Source of the DNA: Membranipora membranacea
Lineage: Eukaryota > Bryozoa > Gymnolaemata > Cheilostomatida > Membraniporidae
NCBI GenBank assembly: GCA_914767715.1
Contig: OU612073.1
Span: 10,108,001-10,172,000 of the forward strand
DNA length: 64,000 nt
Direction: 5' to 3'
Shown piece by piece: positions 37,401 to 46,255 of the stretch. A program made the translations under genes and the position numbers. Below the pieces are notes generated by a model. That model was not told the origin of the DNA. It saw nothing but the letters and a program-made list of their open reading frames with translations, and searched no databases. How positions within the stretch are numbered: position 1 is the first letter of the stretch; each line of letters begins with the position of its first letter.

Positions 37401-40400
37401 GGGATATCTCTGGATTTGAACCACCCACTCTGACGTAAAGCATTTTTGGACAACTTTGCGTCATGTCACATGTTGTGAAACCCTGCGCTCAGTTTCTTTT
37501 CAGATTTGGAAGCTTCTAGCTTGTTGATTGTTCCTATTTCATCGCTATCTGTGTGATTGTGATCACAACCTTGGCATTGTTTTGATTTGTGGAAAGTCAT
37601 CACAGTACAGCCTCTTACTAAGCAGTTGATATTCTGCATGTTGTGACCCGAATCATTACCCCTGTGCCTTGATCACATGTCAAAGGTCTGGGCTAGACTG
37701 GAATTAAAAGTGACATTCAACTCTGTGGGGCCTGTTTGGACCTGCCAAACCACTCATCCTCATCCATCCTTTGTAAGCCACTTATTTGTTCAATTTTATT
37801 CTTGTCCAGCTTGTTTTCATATTGGCTTATAATATGATTTACTTTATGACCACTTTTCAGAATACCTGTCGCTTGTGGTCTCAGACTGCGGTTTGCGGTT
37901 ACTACCAGTGGTTGTTTTTCCACCATCCTCTTCTTGATCGTGATCAATAGTGCTTGCCTCATCGAGCTAGAATCATTACTGGATTTGTAGGACACATCGC
38001 TGTACATACTTGCAATATCTGTTTACGATTTTTCCACTGTGAGTCCCACCATCTGACTGCTATGCACTTTTAGTCAAGGCATGTGAATGCGATCGATTAT
38101 ATAGTACTTGTTTAGTCTGGTTGGAAAGAGGGGTAGGTGCCAAGTCTCTCTCAAAGTCTTATCCCTCATCACCTAGTAAGTGATAGCGAGGGACTGTTTA
38201 CCACTCACTGCTGGAAAATAACCAGACTTGAAAAGTACAACACGTGGTGGCCCTTCTGCTTCCATATCCTGATAACGGTTGGTTCGCACACACATGCGCT
38301 GGTAATCTATATTTGATCGGTTTTTGGGAAAAGTACAGTGCACACCGTTACGACTAAAACTTCACGATTTTCACATACTATTGCACCCTCATCATTCTAA
38401 TGGCAGACTGACGAAATATTACAATGTTGATATGTGCGTTTTTGCTTACTTGTAGACAAAGGTGCTTTTCACAGAGGCATACCGACAGAATAGCCGTCTG
38501 GATCATCTTACTCAAATCATGGGTTTCCATCCACAGTATTTAGCCTGCTTCCTCAGAACACAAAATCGCCTGATGAGGGCCGAAGGTCCCCTGCCATACA
38601 CAGATAGACATTACATTGCAATAATTGTAAGTTTTCCCAAGAGTTTTCCATATGTATACATATAAATTCTACATCAGATCTAAATCAATACTAGGAGGGG
38701 GCGCCGTACGACGGGCCTGTATTTCATTTAAATATTCTTCACTCAACCGAATGTGACCACGTTCAGCGTCCATGCTTGAGCTGAGTGATGAAGCTGTATG
38801 TACGGTACATTTAGGGTTGACTAGGGTTCACTAGTCACCCCTAGATGCTGGGTGCGAGTCGGAGCTATAATATACTCTTGAACTCTGTGCGCATTGACAT
38901 CCCACCCTAACTCAAGGTTCTGATCACAATTGACGGTTATGGCACAGTCTTCAACAAGCCATTGAGTAATACTCAAATAAATGGATGGTCAATGCTCGGC
39001 TGGTTGCTGAATTTGTTATTGCTGTCATCCAGCAATTGCCAAACAACGCATATTTATCTAGAGATCAACAGAATTTACTTGTCGAGTTTGTTCACCTGAG
39101 ATGCCATTGTGAAGTACATATGTTGATAACTGAATATGGATGCTGTGCGTAGCTGCAAAAAAATATGACATTGCCCTCCCAATTCAGAGCAACATCTAAG
39201 TTACCGATATATTTTTATGTAAGTAAATCCAGCTCCTTACTTAAAGATTGCCTATCATTATTTCCTCATACGTTGGTTAGCTTAGGGTGCTGAATCAAAC
39301 GGAGAGGGAATCCATCCAATTCCTAGTCCAGGAACAGGAACACATCACCTTCTCTATTAGTACAGGGCTATCTATTTACATCTTATGATGGATTGGTTAG
39401 CTTGCGGTTATTTTTGCCCAATCAAGCTTCATGCGCTTGCGAACAACCACTGCGGACACTATTTGTCTTTTATATGAGGGTGCCTAGATTGAATATGGCC
39501 TGATCATCACCACGACTGACGAGCATTTATAATCATCATTTTGGGTGTATGGGATGGATAATCATGTTGGCCAATGACACATGAAAATTACAGCCGTGCT
39601 AAACCCCTGACTTGGCAATGTAATTTTAGCACAGGCTCTCCGCAACCGGTGTGTGTGTCTAGCTAACGTGAATTCGCTTCGAGGAGTCAGATTTCCATTC
39701 TCGCTGAATGTTAAGTTGTGTTCGAATTTTGTTATTTATTGCCTGATAGCAATGCTTGGGTGTGTAGCAAATTTGCCTTGAAAGTAAACGAGAGTGTAAG
39801 ATTGCCGATTATTGACAAAAGTGAACTGATCTTGGCCAGAATTAATGAAATGAGTCATTTTATCCGCTGACGTCATGATCTTGGATGCCCCATACCTAGA
39901 ATGCTAAGTTAAGGCCAGTCCTGTATAACCTCGCAACGTTGCCAATATGGTTCAGACTGCATGAACTTTCATTGCCTTTAAAGCCGCGACCCTATTACAT
40001 GTATTTAGATCAAGCGATCAACCAATGCTGATTCTGGCAAAAGACTTGGCGCAATTGGCCGTCCCTCACCAACCTGCATATTCTTAAAACCAAACCAGTA
40101 TAGACCAGTTTGCTCTATTAAGCCTGAAAGTTTGGGTGTATCTGTATTTTTTTCTGGTGCACCAAATTCGAACCCATCGATAACTGTATCAGTATATTGT
40201 CTACAAGTCGATCAGTGCACAGTTGCTTCTTCCCGTTACAAAAACAGCCATCTGTATTTATAAACAACATTGATGGCTGAATAAGTGCCTTACTTAATTG
40301 TATGTTGTTGTTCGTTATAGGCAGCTGCAAGACACTCATGCACATATCTGGTACATTTACACACGGCTGAGTATCTTCAGGCTGGCGGTGATCGGTCATG

Positions 40401-43400
40401 GCTGGAGTCTCTGGATAACGTCCCGCAAAAGCTGCGCAATCTGCAAGAGATCAACAGGCTATTAGCTCACAGGCCATGGATGGTCACCAGCAAAAACATC
40501 GAGGTAAAGAAATTTACCAGTGTTGTCATATAGACTCCATTTTTAATATTTTCCGTTAAAAGCAGACCCTGGTTAATATACAGGATGATATCTACCCTCA
40601 GCATTGGTGACTGCGCCACCGCAAGCTATCATTTAGATTCGTGGAAAAACTAAGACCCATCATAAATTCTCGGGTGTTCCTAATTTATGCTCAGATATCA
40701 CCCAACTGCTTGACATTCAGCTGGTAATCAAAATAGTACAGGCTACCCCACCGAAATATCAAAAAAAGTGGCACTTTCATATCGAATTTGCATAGCCTAT
40801 TAAATAGTCATCATTATCATTATCAATGATAGCGATAAAATATGGTAGTTAAAATATGACAACCAGAGCCTTGTAGTGTCGAAGGTGCTCTGCTCCCAGG
40901 CCGTCTGTCATCTTGTCACCTGTGTGGTATTCTGACAGCCTCACAGCAACTACTAGTCAATGTCACCCGCTGCAATCAAACGTAATGTCCTCTCTTCAAG
41001 AATAATTTGATGCTCTTCAATTTCAATCAAGCTCTCCCCCTTTTTGTATTTAATGAATTGTCATATTAACTTTCATGCAGCATAGAGCAACACTGCGTTA
41101 ATCATGCAGTGTCATTTTTATTGTAGTGCCAAAGCTTTTTAAACATTATCAAGAACCTGGTCTATTAGTTTTGATTGATTCCTTATGGTGCCAGGCCTAT
41201 ATTGTGACTTTTTTAAGCCGAAGCACGCTGATTAGTGATGAACAATGCATATCATATAGAGGGGTAGGAACGGGTAATGCTGTTGGGTTCAACGGTCGCA
41301 AACACCCGTTGCTATCCATCAGGCGTAAAATGGCGAGATAACTTCCAAACTCAAAATTCCTTTTTTTCTTCGTAGGCAAGACAAATACATGCCATATGCA
41401 TAGGCTGGCCCGGAGTAACTTGTTTCAAAGTTTGACTTTGATTCCAAGACTTATGTTGCTTTGAATTCACTTAAAATTAACTCAGATTTTGTTCTTGTTT
41501 GCAGAATTTATGCCGATGTGGCAGTAACAGTTGGTCAATGTCCGAACTCACACACGCCATTGTACTGATGGCACACTTCCACTCCATGTGCAGCGCAGTG
41601 TTTGGATGTGGAGTTAACTTTGAGCTGGACGACAGCGCCGGAATATTCCTTCACTCTGATGGTGAGAGTAACAGCGACAGCGATAATGACAGCATCACCG
41701 TAAGTAATATACTGAATTATTTTAAATTATCTAAATCAAAGTTTTACAATTTTGTTTTAACTTTTAAATTCAGTTTTGAGAATGAGAATGGTCACTGAAA
41801 AGATGATTCACACTTGAACATCTTAACAAATTTATTTGCAACTCTTCAAATGTTGTGAGGGCTCCACATTCTGAAATTGAGTAGAAATAAGATACAAATA
41901 TGGTGTTGTTCTCTCTTTGATATTATTAGCAGAAATATAGTATGCTCATCTTCACGGATTTTGGTGATTTTAATTATGTCAAAGCAAGATGATAATTGTG
42001 GTAATTTTCTTTTTTACAGAGTGAACAAGCAGCAGTTGATAATCTTTTGGACCGCCTTAAAAAGTTGAAAGATGAAGCTGAGGAATATTCAGAGGAGGAA
42101 GGGAAGAGAAGATTTGAGACGATCGAGTCTCAGACTGCTGAATGTGAGTGCTATATACATGATGATCATCATTATTGGTCTTCTATTTAGGGTGGGGAGT
42201 ATATCCACCCCATCCTGATTTCACAGCACGTGTCAGGATCTAAATGCAGCTAGTGGGTCAAGGGGAGCAACTCCACTTGCATTGGATGACTAATGTTCCT
42301 CATTGTGTACTGTAATGATCAGTTAATTGCTCAGTGGTCAGGCATGTTCAAGTCAGCCAGGAGAGCTAAATTTAGATGTTACCAGCTGTTATGAACCGGC
42401 TTTAAATGTAAGGTTTATATTTCTGAGAAAACCAGATTAAATTGTGTAATAACACCCATCATGTGTTTGATGAGGAATTAGGTTGAGTCAAAAACCCCCA
42501 GATGCTTTCTTCGTAGAATTAACGATACTTTGCCTATGATAACCGCAATAAAAACCTGAAGAAAACAACAAGTATAGATATAAAAGAGCACACTGTATAG
42601 ATAGGGAGTGCCCTGCACGAAAACCTTTGTCAACAAAGACAATTGAACGACCAAGCTTCTGAAGTCATTGACCTGTTTTCGTTCACTTAAATCAGACATT
42701 GACACCTTGTGATAAATAGAGGGAGACCGCGCTCGCTTTGTCCGCTGTCTTCATATCTTAGGCTTAGGGCAATAAAGTCATGCCAGCCTGATAACTAAGA
42801 TTCCTTTGTAATTGACAGGTTTTTAACCTGTGCAGACAAGTTGATGACCTGTCTGAGACACCACTTGAGAAAGTGTGATCAAGTCTGTCTGTTCAAATCC
42901 CTTTTATCAGTTTTGATTCCCAAAACACGGCCCTGGATGACCAGACGACTCTACCTGCATCAGCTGTGCTCAGACTCAGTGATGACGTGCTTGCAGAATT
43001 TTATCTTCGCAATAGCTTAAATTAAATGACATTCGTGATTTAATATTTAGCATATTTAAAGTATTTGTTTCTTGATGACATATTTATATAGGGAAAAACC
43101 TCAAGAAAAACACATAATAATAATTAATATCTTTCGTTACAGATCCAGTTCAAGGTCAGACAAAAACGAACAGTAGCACGACGTCGAGCACGATAACGAG
43201 AACTACAACATCAAACATGTCTCATCTGGTCGATATGTCAGAGTTTGCCTACGCTGATTTCATCAAGTTTAAAGATACAACACAAACATTTAGAGCCAGC
43301 GATTATTCATGGGACAGCCACGGTTACAGCATAGCCAACAGGTTCTACTCCGATATCGGCGAACTACTTGATGAGAAATTCACTGTCGCCAAAGAGTTCA

Positions 43401-44480
43401 CCTATTACACGTAAGTGTTAATTTTCTAGGTTTCAAAACTGCGTAATGACCGCACAATGTTTGCTAGCCGAAATGTTATGTTTGATTTTTACTTTGATAA
43501 TCAGCCGCTGATGAATGCTAATGTACATGCTGGGCATGTATATTTAGTTGGCACTCGTGTAATTTTAGATATTGAACTCCAAAAATAGTTTGACCGTGGC
43601 AAGCATGCAATCAGCTCACTCGATGTGTGTGTGCTCACTGCTCTCACCACTCAACTCCCACAGTCCAGTCATTCGATAAGAAATAATGATTAGCTATAAT
43701 ACTTGGCCAGGCACTTAGCTCATGACTGTTATATAACCAGTGTGAATTTTTAGGGTTTGGCCTCCCCTTATCTCAAGTAGAATGTGGTGCCTCGGCTCTG
43801 ATGAAATGTTGAACTTATGAGGTTGTCTATTTTTAGCTCGAGCCCACATGGACAATGTTAATATGATTAAATCAATGTTTCATCTGTTGTCTATTGTTTC
43901 TTACAGAATCGGAGAGAAATACACAGACGTCAACACTCAAGATTTTAGGACGGGCATCTGGAATTATATACACTGCATCATGGGAATCCGACATGATGAT
44001 TATGACTACGGTCGAATTAACTCTTTACTGGAGCGAGGCTTGAAAAGCTTCATTAAACTCATGACTTGCTACCCAGAGAGAGTATCAAAGAAAGACTTTG
44101 ATGGTGTGATGAAAGGTTTCACCTATTCAGAGAAGGTAAGTCTCAAATCAAATAGCATAAAGTTCAAAGCTTTGCGTTGCAATGGAATCCTCTACTCCTT
44201 TTATCACATACGTAAAGCTAGACATGGCCCTAGTGTTGTAAGACATTGCTCACAAATCAAAACGATATATTAGCAATAAATTATTTTGATAATGATTATT
44301 ATCAAAATTGGGAGTTATCATACCTTGATATTGTATGAATAAAGACAGCAAGTTCGATACCAGCGAAATCTTAAATTATATTATTTATTTTAGATCCATG
44401 TGAACATTATCCTGCTGGAAGCAAGAATGCAAGCAGAACTTCTCTACGCTCTCAGGGCTGTTACACAGTTTATGACATAA
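4325..44480 (+). CDS. SESN: Sestrin, 11 coding exons, about 585 aa
   Basis: Sestrins are cytosolic stress and leucine sensors that bind GATOR2 and restrain mTORC1; their N-terminal half has an alkylhydroperoxidase-like fold. Coding exons read from GT-AG signals: 4325-4474, 5978-6226, 13955-14026, 25528-25557, 38456-38626, 40321-40503, 41505-41699, 42020-42143, 43143-43410, 43907-44135, 44394-44480 (stop TAA). The frame is continuous across all junctions. Recognisable blocks are TRGPSSFIP (exon 3), HYIAII joined to AAARHSCTYLV (exons 5-6), LLAHRPWMVTS (exon 6), IWNYIHCIMGIRHDDYDYG (exon 10) and the C-terminal EARMQAELLYALRAVTQFMT. The redox triad Cys/Tyr/His is present as C231, Y233 and H238. 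Residues about 393-415 are a Ser/Thr-rich linker and exon 7 ends in an acidic Ser/Asp stretch; both are probably disordered. Length is close to vertebrate SESN1 long forms (about 550 aa). The first exon is the least certain. A weak polyadenylation signal lies at 45734-45739. Confidence 0.93.
4475..5977 (+). other. Sestrin intron 1
   Basis: About 1.5 kb, bounded by GTGAGT and CCCTTAG. It contains a poly-G run at about 4930-4942. No gene or structured repeat was recognised. Confidence 0.5.
8286..8397. repeat. 112-bp hairpin element
   Basis: Inverted arms of about 48 bp, imperfect outside (AGTTCAAGTGCTC and GAGCACTGAAACT) and perfect near the loop (ATGGCATTCCAT-type core), surround an AT-rich loop. 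The flanks show a 7-of-9 direct match (TTCTCTGTA and CTTTCTGTA), possibly a decayed target duplication. Confidence 0.55.
9513..9850 (+). repeat. 14-bp tandem repeat, left foldback arm
   Basis: About 22-24 units of a 14-bp motif ending ATTTTGCCA or ATTTCGCCA, with variable first five bases (ATCAC, AAGAT, GTCTT, ATTTT). A six-unit (84-bp) higher-order pattern is visible from about 9596 to 9760. Because 14 is not a multiple of 3, all frames can stay open and yield repetitive reading frames on both strands, which are not genes. Confidence 0.9.
10745..11440 (+). pseudogene. Non-LTR (LINE) reverse transcriptase fragment
   Basis: Broken pieces of one reverse transcriptase can be read in order. GFDTINHDILIKRL and SYLENGEQFVKIN lie in one frame to 10982. 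After a frameshift come GSVLGPILYLILINDL and the catalytic FADD box in LFADDTNIS (11088-11115). FLGIHLDESI and a thumb-like region follow in another frame near 11275-11430. The order and motifs are those of Jockey/CR1-type LINEs. Several frameshifts and stops are present, and neither endonuclease nor 3' tail is seen. It lies in the loop of the foldback element. Confidence 0.85.
11600..11760 (+). repeat. Possible tRNA-derived SINE
   Basis: A box B-like GTGGTTCGAATC lies at about 11670-11681, followed by non-tRNA sequence. The box A expected about 35-50 bases upstream is poor. It sits in the loop of the foldback element. Confidence 0.3.
12845..13165 (-). repeat. 14-bp tandem repeat, right foldback arm
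   Basis: The same 14-bp family as at 9513-9850 in inverted orientation (on the plus strand TGGCAAAAT-type units). The terminal units nearest the outer edge match those at the left edge best: both ends show ACATTTCGCCA followed by ATGTACATTTTGCCA. Confidence 0.9.
14418..14860 (+). repeat. Tandem duplication, 263-bp unit
   Basis: Copies start at 14418 and 14681 (TCCTTAATTT.CCCAAG). They share CTGACCCTCACATCACCATG, GATTTATACCCACTTACAA and the GCGTGCCCTC.CCTGGC block. The second copy is shorter. Confidence 0.8.
15332..15832 (+). repeat. Tandem duplication, about 258-bp unit, diverged
   Basis: Two diverged copies (about 15332-15585 and 15590-15832) share ordered blocks such as GG(C)TTCTG.TTTGCT.GTGAT, TATC/TTAAAATTATC.CA, TTTCCAAGAAACATTTT and CCAATTT.CTG. 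Confidence 0.7.
16180..16207. mobile_element. 28-bp palindromic micro-insertion with 9-bp direct repeats
   Basis: A perfect palindrome with arms CAGAGACTATAGATA extends to 34 bp (16178-16211). TGGTTGAAC is found at 16171-16179 and 16208-16216. The palindrome and flanks overlap by a few bases, so the exact boundary is uncertain. Confidence 0.6.
17380..18610. repeat. 1.2-kb inverted repeat (foldback or MITE-like)
   Basis: The left arm, about 17380-17870, is matched in reverse complement by the right arm, about 18115-18610, with roughly 85-90% identity by eye. Outer edges are AATCCAACCTTCTCT on the left and its complement on the right. Shared internal landmarks include TCATTCAACTG, ACTTCTC, the TGACATCAAAAC block and the AATAAAATCGG block. 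The spacer is about 240 bp and AT-rich. No transposase and no convincing target duplication were seen. An AT-rich open stretch in the right arm and spacer is not supported as a gene. Confidence 0.8.
18740..18900 (+). repeat. tRNA-derived SINE with LINE-type tail
   Basis: A box A-like TGTGCAATGGGTAG (about 18752-18765) and box B-like GTGTTCGATTTCC (18787-18799) are followed by GTCAGGAAGGGCATCTGACC. This closely resembles the conserved GGAAGGGCATCCGGC tail block of RTE/L2-related LINEs and their partner SINEs in many invertebrates. The element is degraded and no clear target duplication was found. Confidence 0.65.
22964..22993. mobile_element. 30-bp palindromic micro-insertion, diverged copy
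   Basis: The sequence CAGAGGCTATGGATA followed by TATCTATAGTCTCT is a diverged copy of the palindrome at 16180. The flanks GTCCGAC and GTCCAAC match at 6 of 7 positions. Confidence 0.5.
23040..23145 (-). repeat. Interspersed repeat, family of three, inverted copy
   Basis: On the minus strand it reads AGTCCAGGCATTCCGACTCT, then CTGGTGAGCC, a run of three GCTCAAAT-type decamers and TACTTGATCTAGGCATTGGA. This is the order seen at 28014, with the GCTCAAA block expanded to three copies. Confidence 0.55.
24388..24468. mobile_element. 81-bp MITE, copy 1 of a family, 9-bp TSD
   Basis: Terminal inverted repeats (TATCCTGTCTTGACAAGC on the left, GTTTGTCAAGACGGGCTG on the right) surround a G-rich centre. 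CTTCACCTG occurs on both sides (24379-24387 and 24469-24477). It is related to the element at 26533. Confidence 0.8.
26058..26133 (+). repeat. Interspersed repeat, family of three, copy 1
   Basis: The blocks GTCCAGTCATTTCCATTCTA, then GATGAGC and CAGCTCAAACCCTAAATGCA, also occur at 28014-28083 (same strand). A diverged, partly inverted copy lies at 23040-23145. The family is unknown. Confidence 0.65.
26533..26609. mobile_element. 77-bp MITE, copy 2 of the family, 9-bp TSD
   Basis: It starts TAGCCTGTCTCGTCAAGCTT and ends with the inverted equivalent AGCTTGTCAAGACAGGCTA. The centre contains GGTGGGTGGG as in copy 1. Perfect 9-bp repeats GCCTACCCT flank it (26524-26532 and 26610-26618). Confidence 0.85.
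28014..28083 (+). repeat. Interspersed repeat, family of three, copy 2
   Basis: It shares GCAGTCCGGTCATTCCCATT and GCAGCTCAAACCCTAAATGC with the copy at 26058, and TACTTGATCTAG with the inverted copy near 23060. Confidence 0.65.
31909..31930. mobile_element. 22-bp palindromic micro-insertion with perfect 8-bp TSD
   Basis: Arms CATAGACA and TGTCTATG surround six bases. GGGCGAGT directly abuts both sides (31901-31908 and 31931-31938). Confidence 0.65.
37380..37480 (-). repeat. Possible tRNA-derived SINE fragment
   Basis: On the minus strand a perfect box B (GGTTCAAATCC, 37422-37412) follows a GTTGTCCAAAAATGC stretch that could be a decayed box A. The rest is not tRNA-like. Confidence 0.35.
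38627..44393 (+). other. Sestrin introns 5-10
   Basis: Intron spans are 38627-40320, 40504-41504, 41700-42019, 42144-43142, 43411-43906 and 44136-44393. They are AT-rich with canonical ends, and I recognise no gene or element. A GTTCAAATCCC near 42891 is box B-like but has no partner box A. Confidence 0.6.
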
Positions 44481-46255
44481 ACTCACTAAGCTGCTTCTGC
44501 GACGTCACGCCGCAGGATGCATATTACATTATTGTGAGTCGTCGTGTCATAGCTGTCTGGAGTTGTGCTCTCGCCTCAGGCTCTATCTTCCAGCCATTTA
44601 ACCGAAAGGTGACAGGTCGGTGCAACACCGAACCCTATCACTGTGCGGACTCGAACAATTAGTGATGTGAGGTATCACTCTAATCTTAACCTCAGCAGCG
44701 TCGTCGTCACTTACCGCCTCTTTCTTGGTAAAAAAAATTCTTTGTAAATAGGTTCCCTGGTCTATGAAATAGTCAGCCATGCTAAGACTGGTTGGTGAAA
44801 TTGAAGCAAAGTTTCAATAATGCTCTCTAGTCAAAATAGTCATTTTTTTTTCCTTCATGCTATAAATATTACTTTTATTATAAGAAAAAAGTTGTGCCGG
44901 TCTATCCATTTCTGTTTTTTTTAGACGATTGAATCTTTTAACATAGTTACAACAAAACTACCGGAAGCTGATGTTTTATTTGTCCATTTGGTATCTAGTT
45001 TACCACTCCTCCTTTCTCCTCTATTTGCTGCAATCATTATCTTGTCCGTCACAATCTGCTAAGTTCTAAAAAAAATTAATCTTGTTTTTTTGTCTAGTTA
45101 CCATAATTTCACTAGAAATGTTTTATGGCGACAGCTCCTAGAGCTGGTTAGAGTTTGTGCCGTCATTTTTAAACTCAGATAAAATGTCATTTCACACTTA
45201 CAGTGTACGTTGATGACATTGCACTTTTTAGTTCTATTTTGTTTGTTTTTCTTTCCTGTGAGAAATCGCACTGCTCGTAGCTTTTTGTAATCTAAGTAAC
45301 AATATGTACATCTTGCACACGGTTGGCTCAACATTTGCCCTGCACAGATTGTGTTCTTTTGGTAAACTGTGTTAAATGGGCGTTTCATTCTGTCAGTTGT
45401 CTAGCCAACGTTTTTGGTTGATGATGTGTCGGTGCCATCAAAGTCATAAGCTACCCAGATTGTACTATACATTCAAATTTGCGGAATCCGGAGCTCTGCG
45501 CTTCATTTAACAATATTAATCCTGTACTTAATTTATTATTTTTTATTTTCAACATAATGTTGTATTCCTCAGTTAATTGGACGATGCATTCTGAATGCAT
45601 TCTTGTGAGGTTTTTGCAGCATTTGGCTCATAAACCAGTAATTAATGAATATTACAGTAAGTCTTTCAATAAGCACTGGATTTCAGGTGGGCTACAACAT
45701 CTTTTTGATATTGTATTGGTAAAAGAAGAAAAAAATAAAAATACTTAAAAAAATAACTAAAATTATTATGCTGTTCACATGGTCCCTATCTGTTCATGGA
45801 TTGAAGTGCTATGGTCGGACACAAATTGGACAGATCAACACTTGAATCAAAATGGCTTGGTTTGTGACGCGCAAAACAAATTTTGATTCGATCATATTAT
45901 ACAAGATATTGGTGCAAATATATTGTATTTGTTTGACCATCTGGTTGGCGAGGATATTACTATTGGAGAGAATAAGACCATGACTGATCCAAAGCACCAA
46001 CCCAAACTCCCCTCCATAGTTCAACCATAAAGAATCTAGCCTGTGTTTGACTTTATAACTCAATGGAACAGGCTTATTTATATCACAAACCCATTTTCAT
46101 CATATGGGAGTTGTCCTATCTAATATACAGAAGAGACAACCCTTAATTGATGTGTCATTTTCATAACCGGATGTAGTCATAAGTGTCTCCTGCATCAAAG
46201 AGCCTTGTGTGGATTTTTTTTTTCTTTTTTTGTTGAGTAATATTTATTAGCAGCA
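44481..46255. other. Sestrin-STRAP intergenic region
   Basis: Contains the sestrin 3' UTR and presumably the STRAP promoter. A tRNA-like stretch near 44533-44580 is too weak to call. An AATAAA lies at 45734. No other gene is seen. Confidence 0.5.

Larger units (their letters stand above)
25558..38455 (+). other. Sestrin intron 4 (12.9 kb)
   Basis: Holds two interspersed repeat copies (26058 and 28014), the MITE at 26533, the micro-palindrome at 31909, a poly-G run at about 31757-31769 and a possible SINE at 37380. Open stretches at 29283-29678 and 31148-31585 (131 and 145 codons) show no domain and are probably chance. Confidence 0.7.

Noticed and set aside
44273-44300. AT-rich palindrome TTTTGATAA...TTATCAAAA
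   Set aside because: No flanking direct repeat and such palindromes are expected in AT-rich DNA.
44533-44645. tRNA gene or SINE after sestrin
   Set aside because: A tRNA-Leu-like 5' half is visible, but no box B at the right distance and no cloverleaf.
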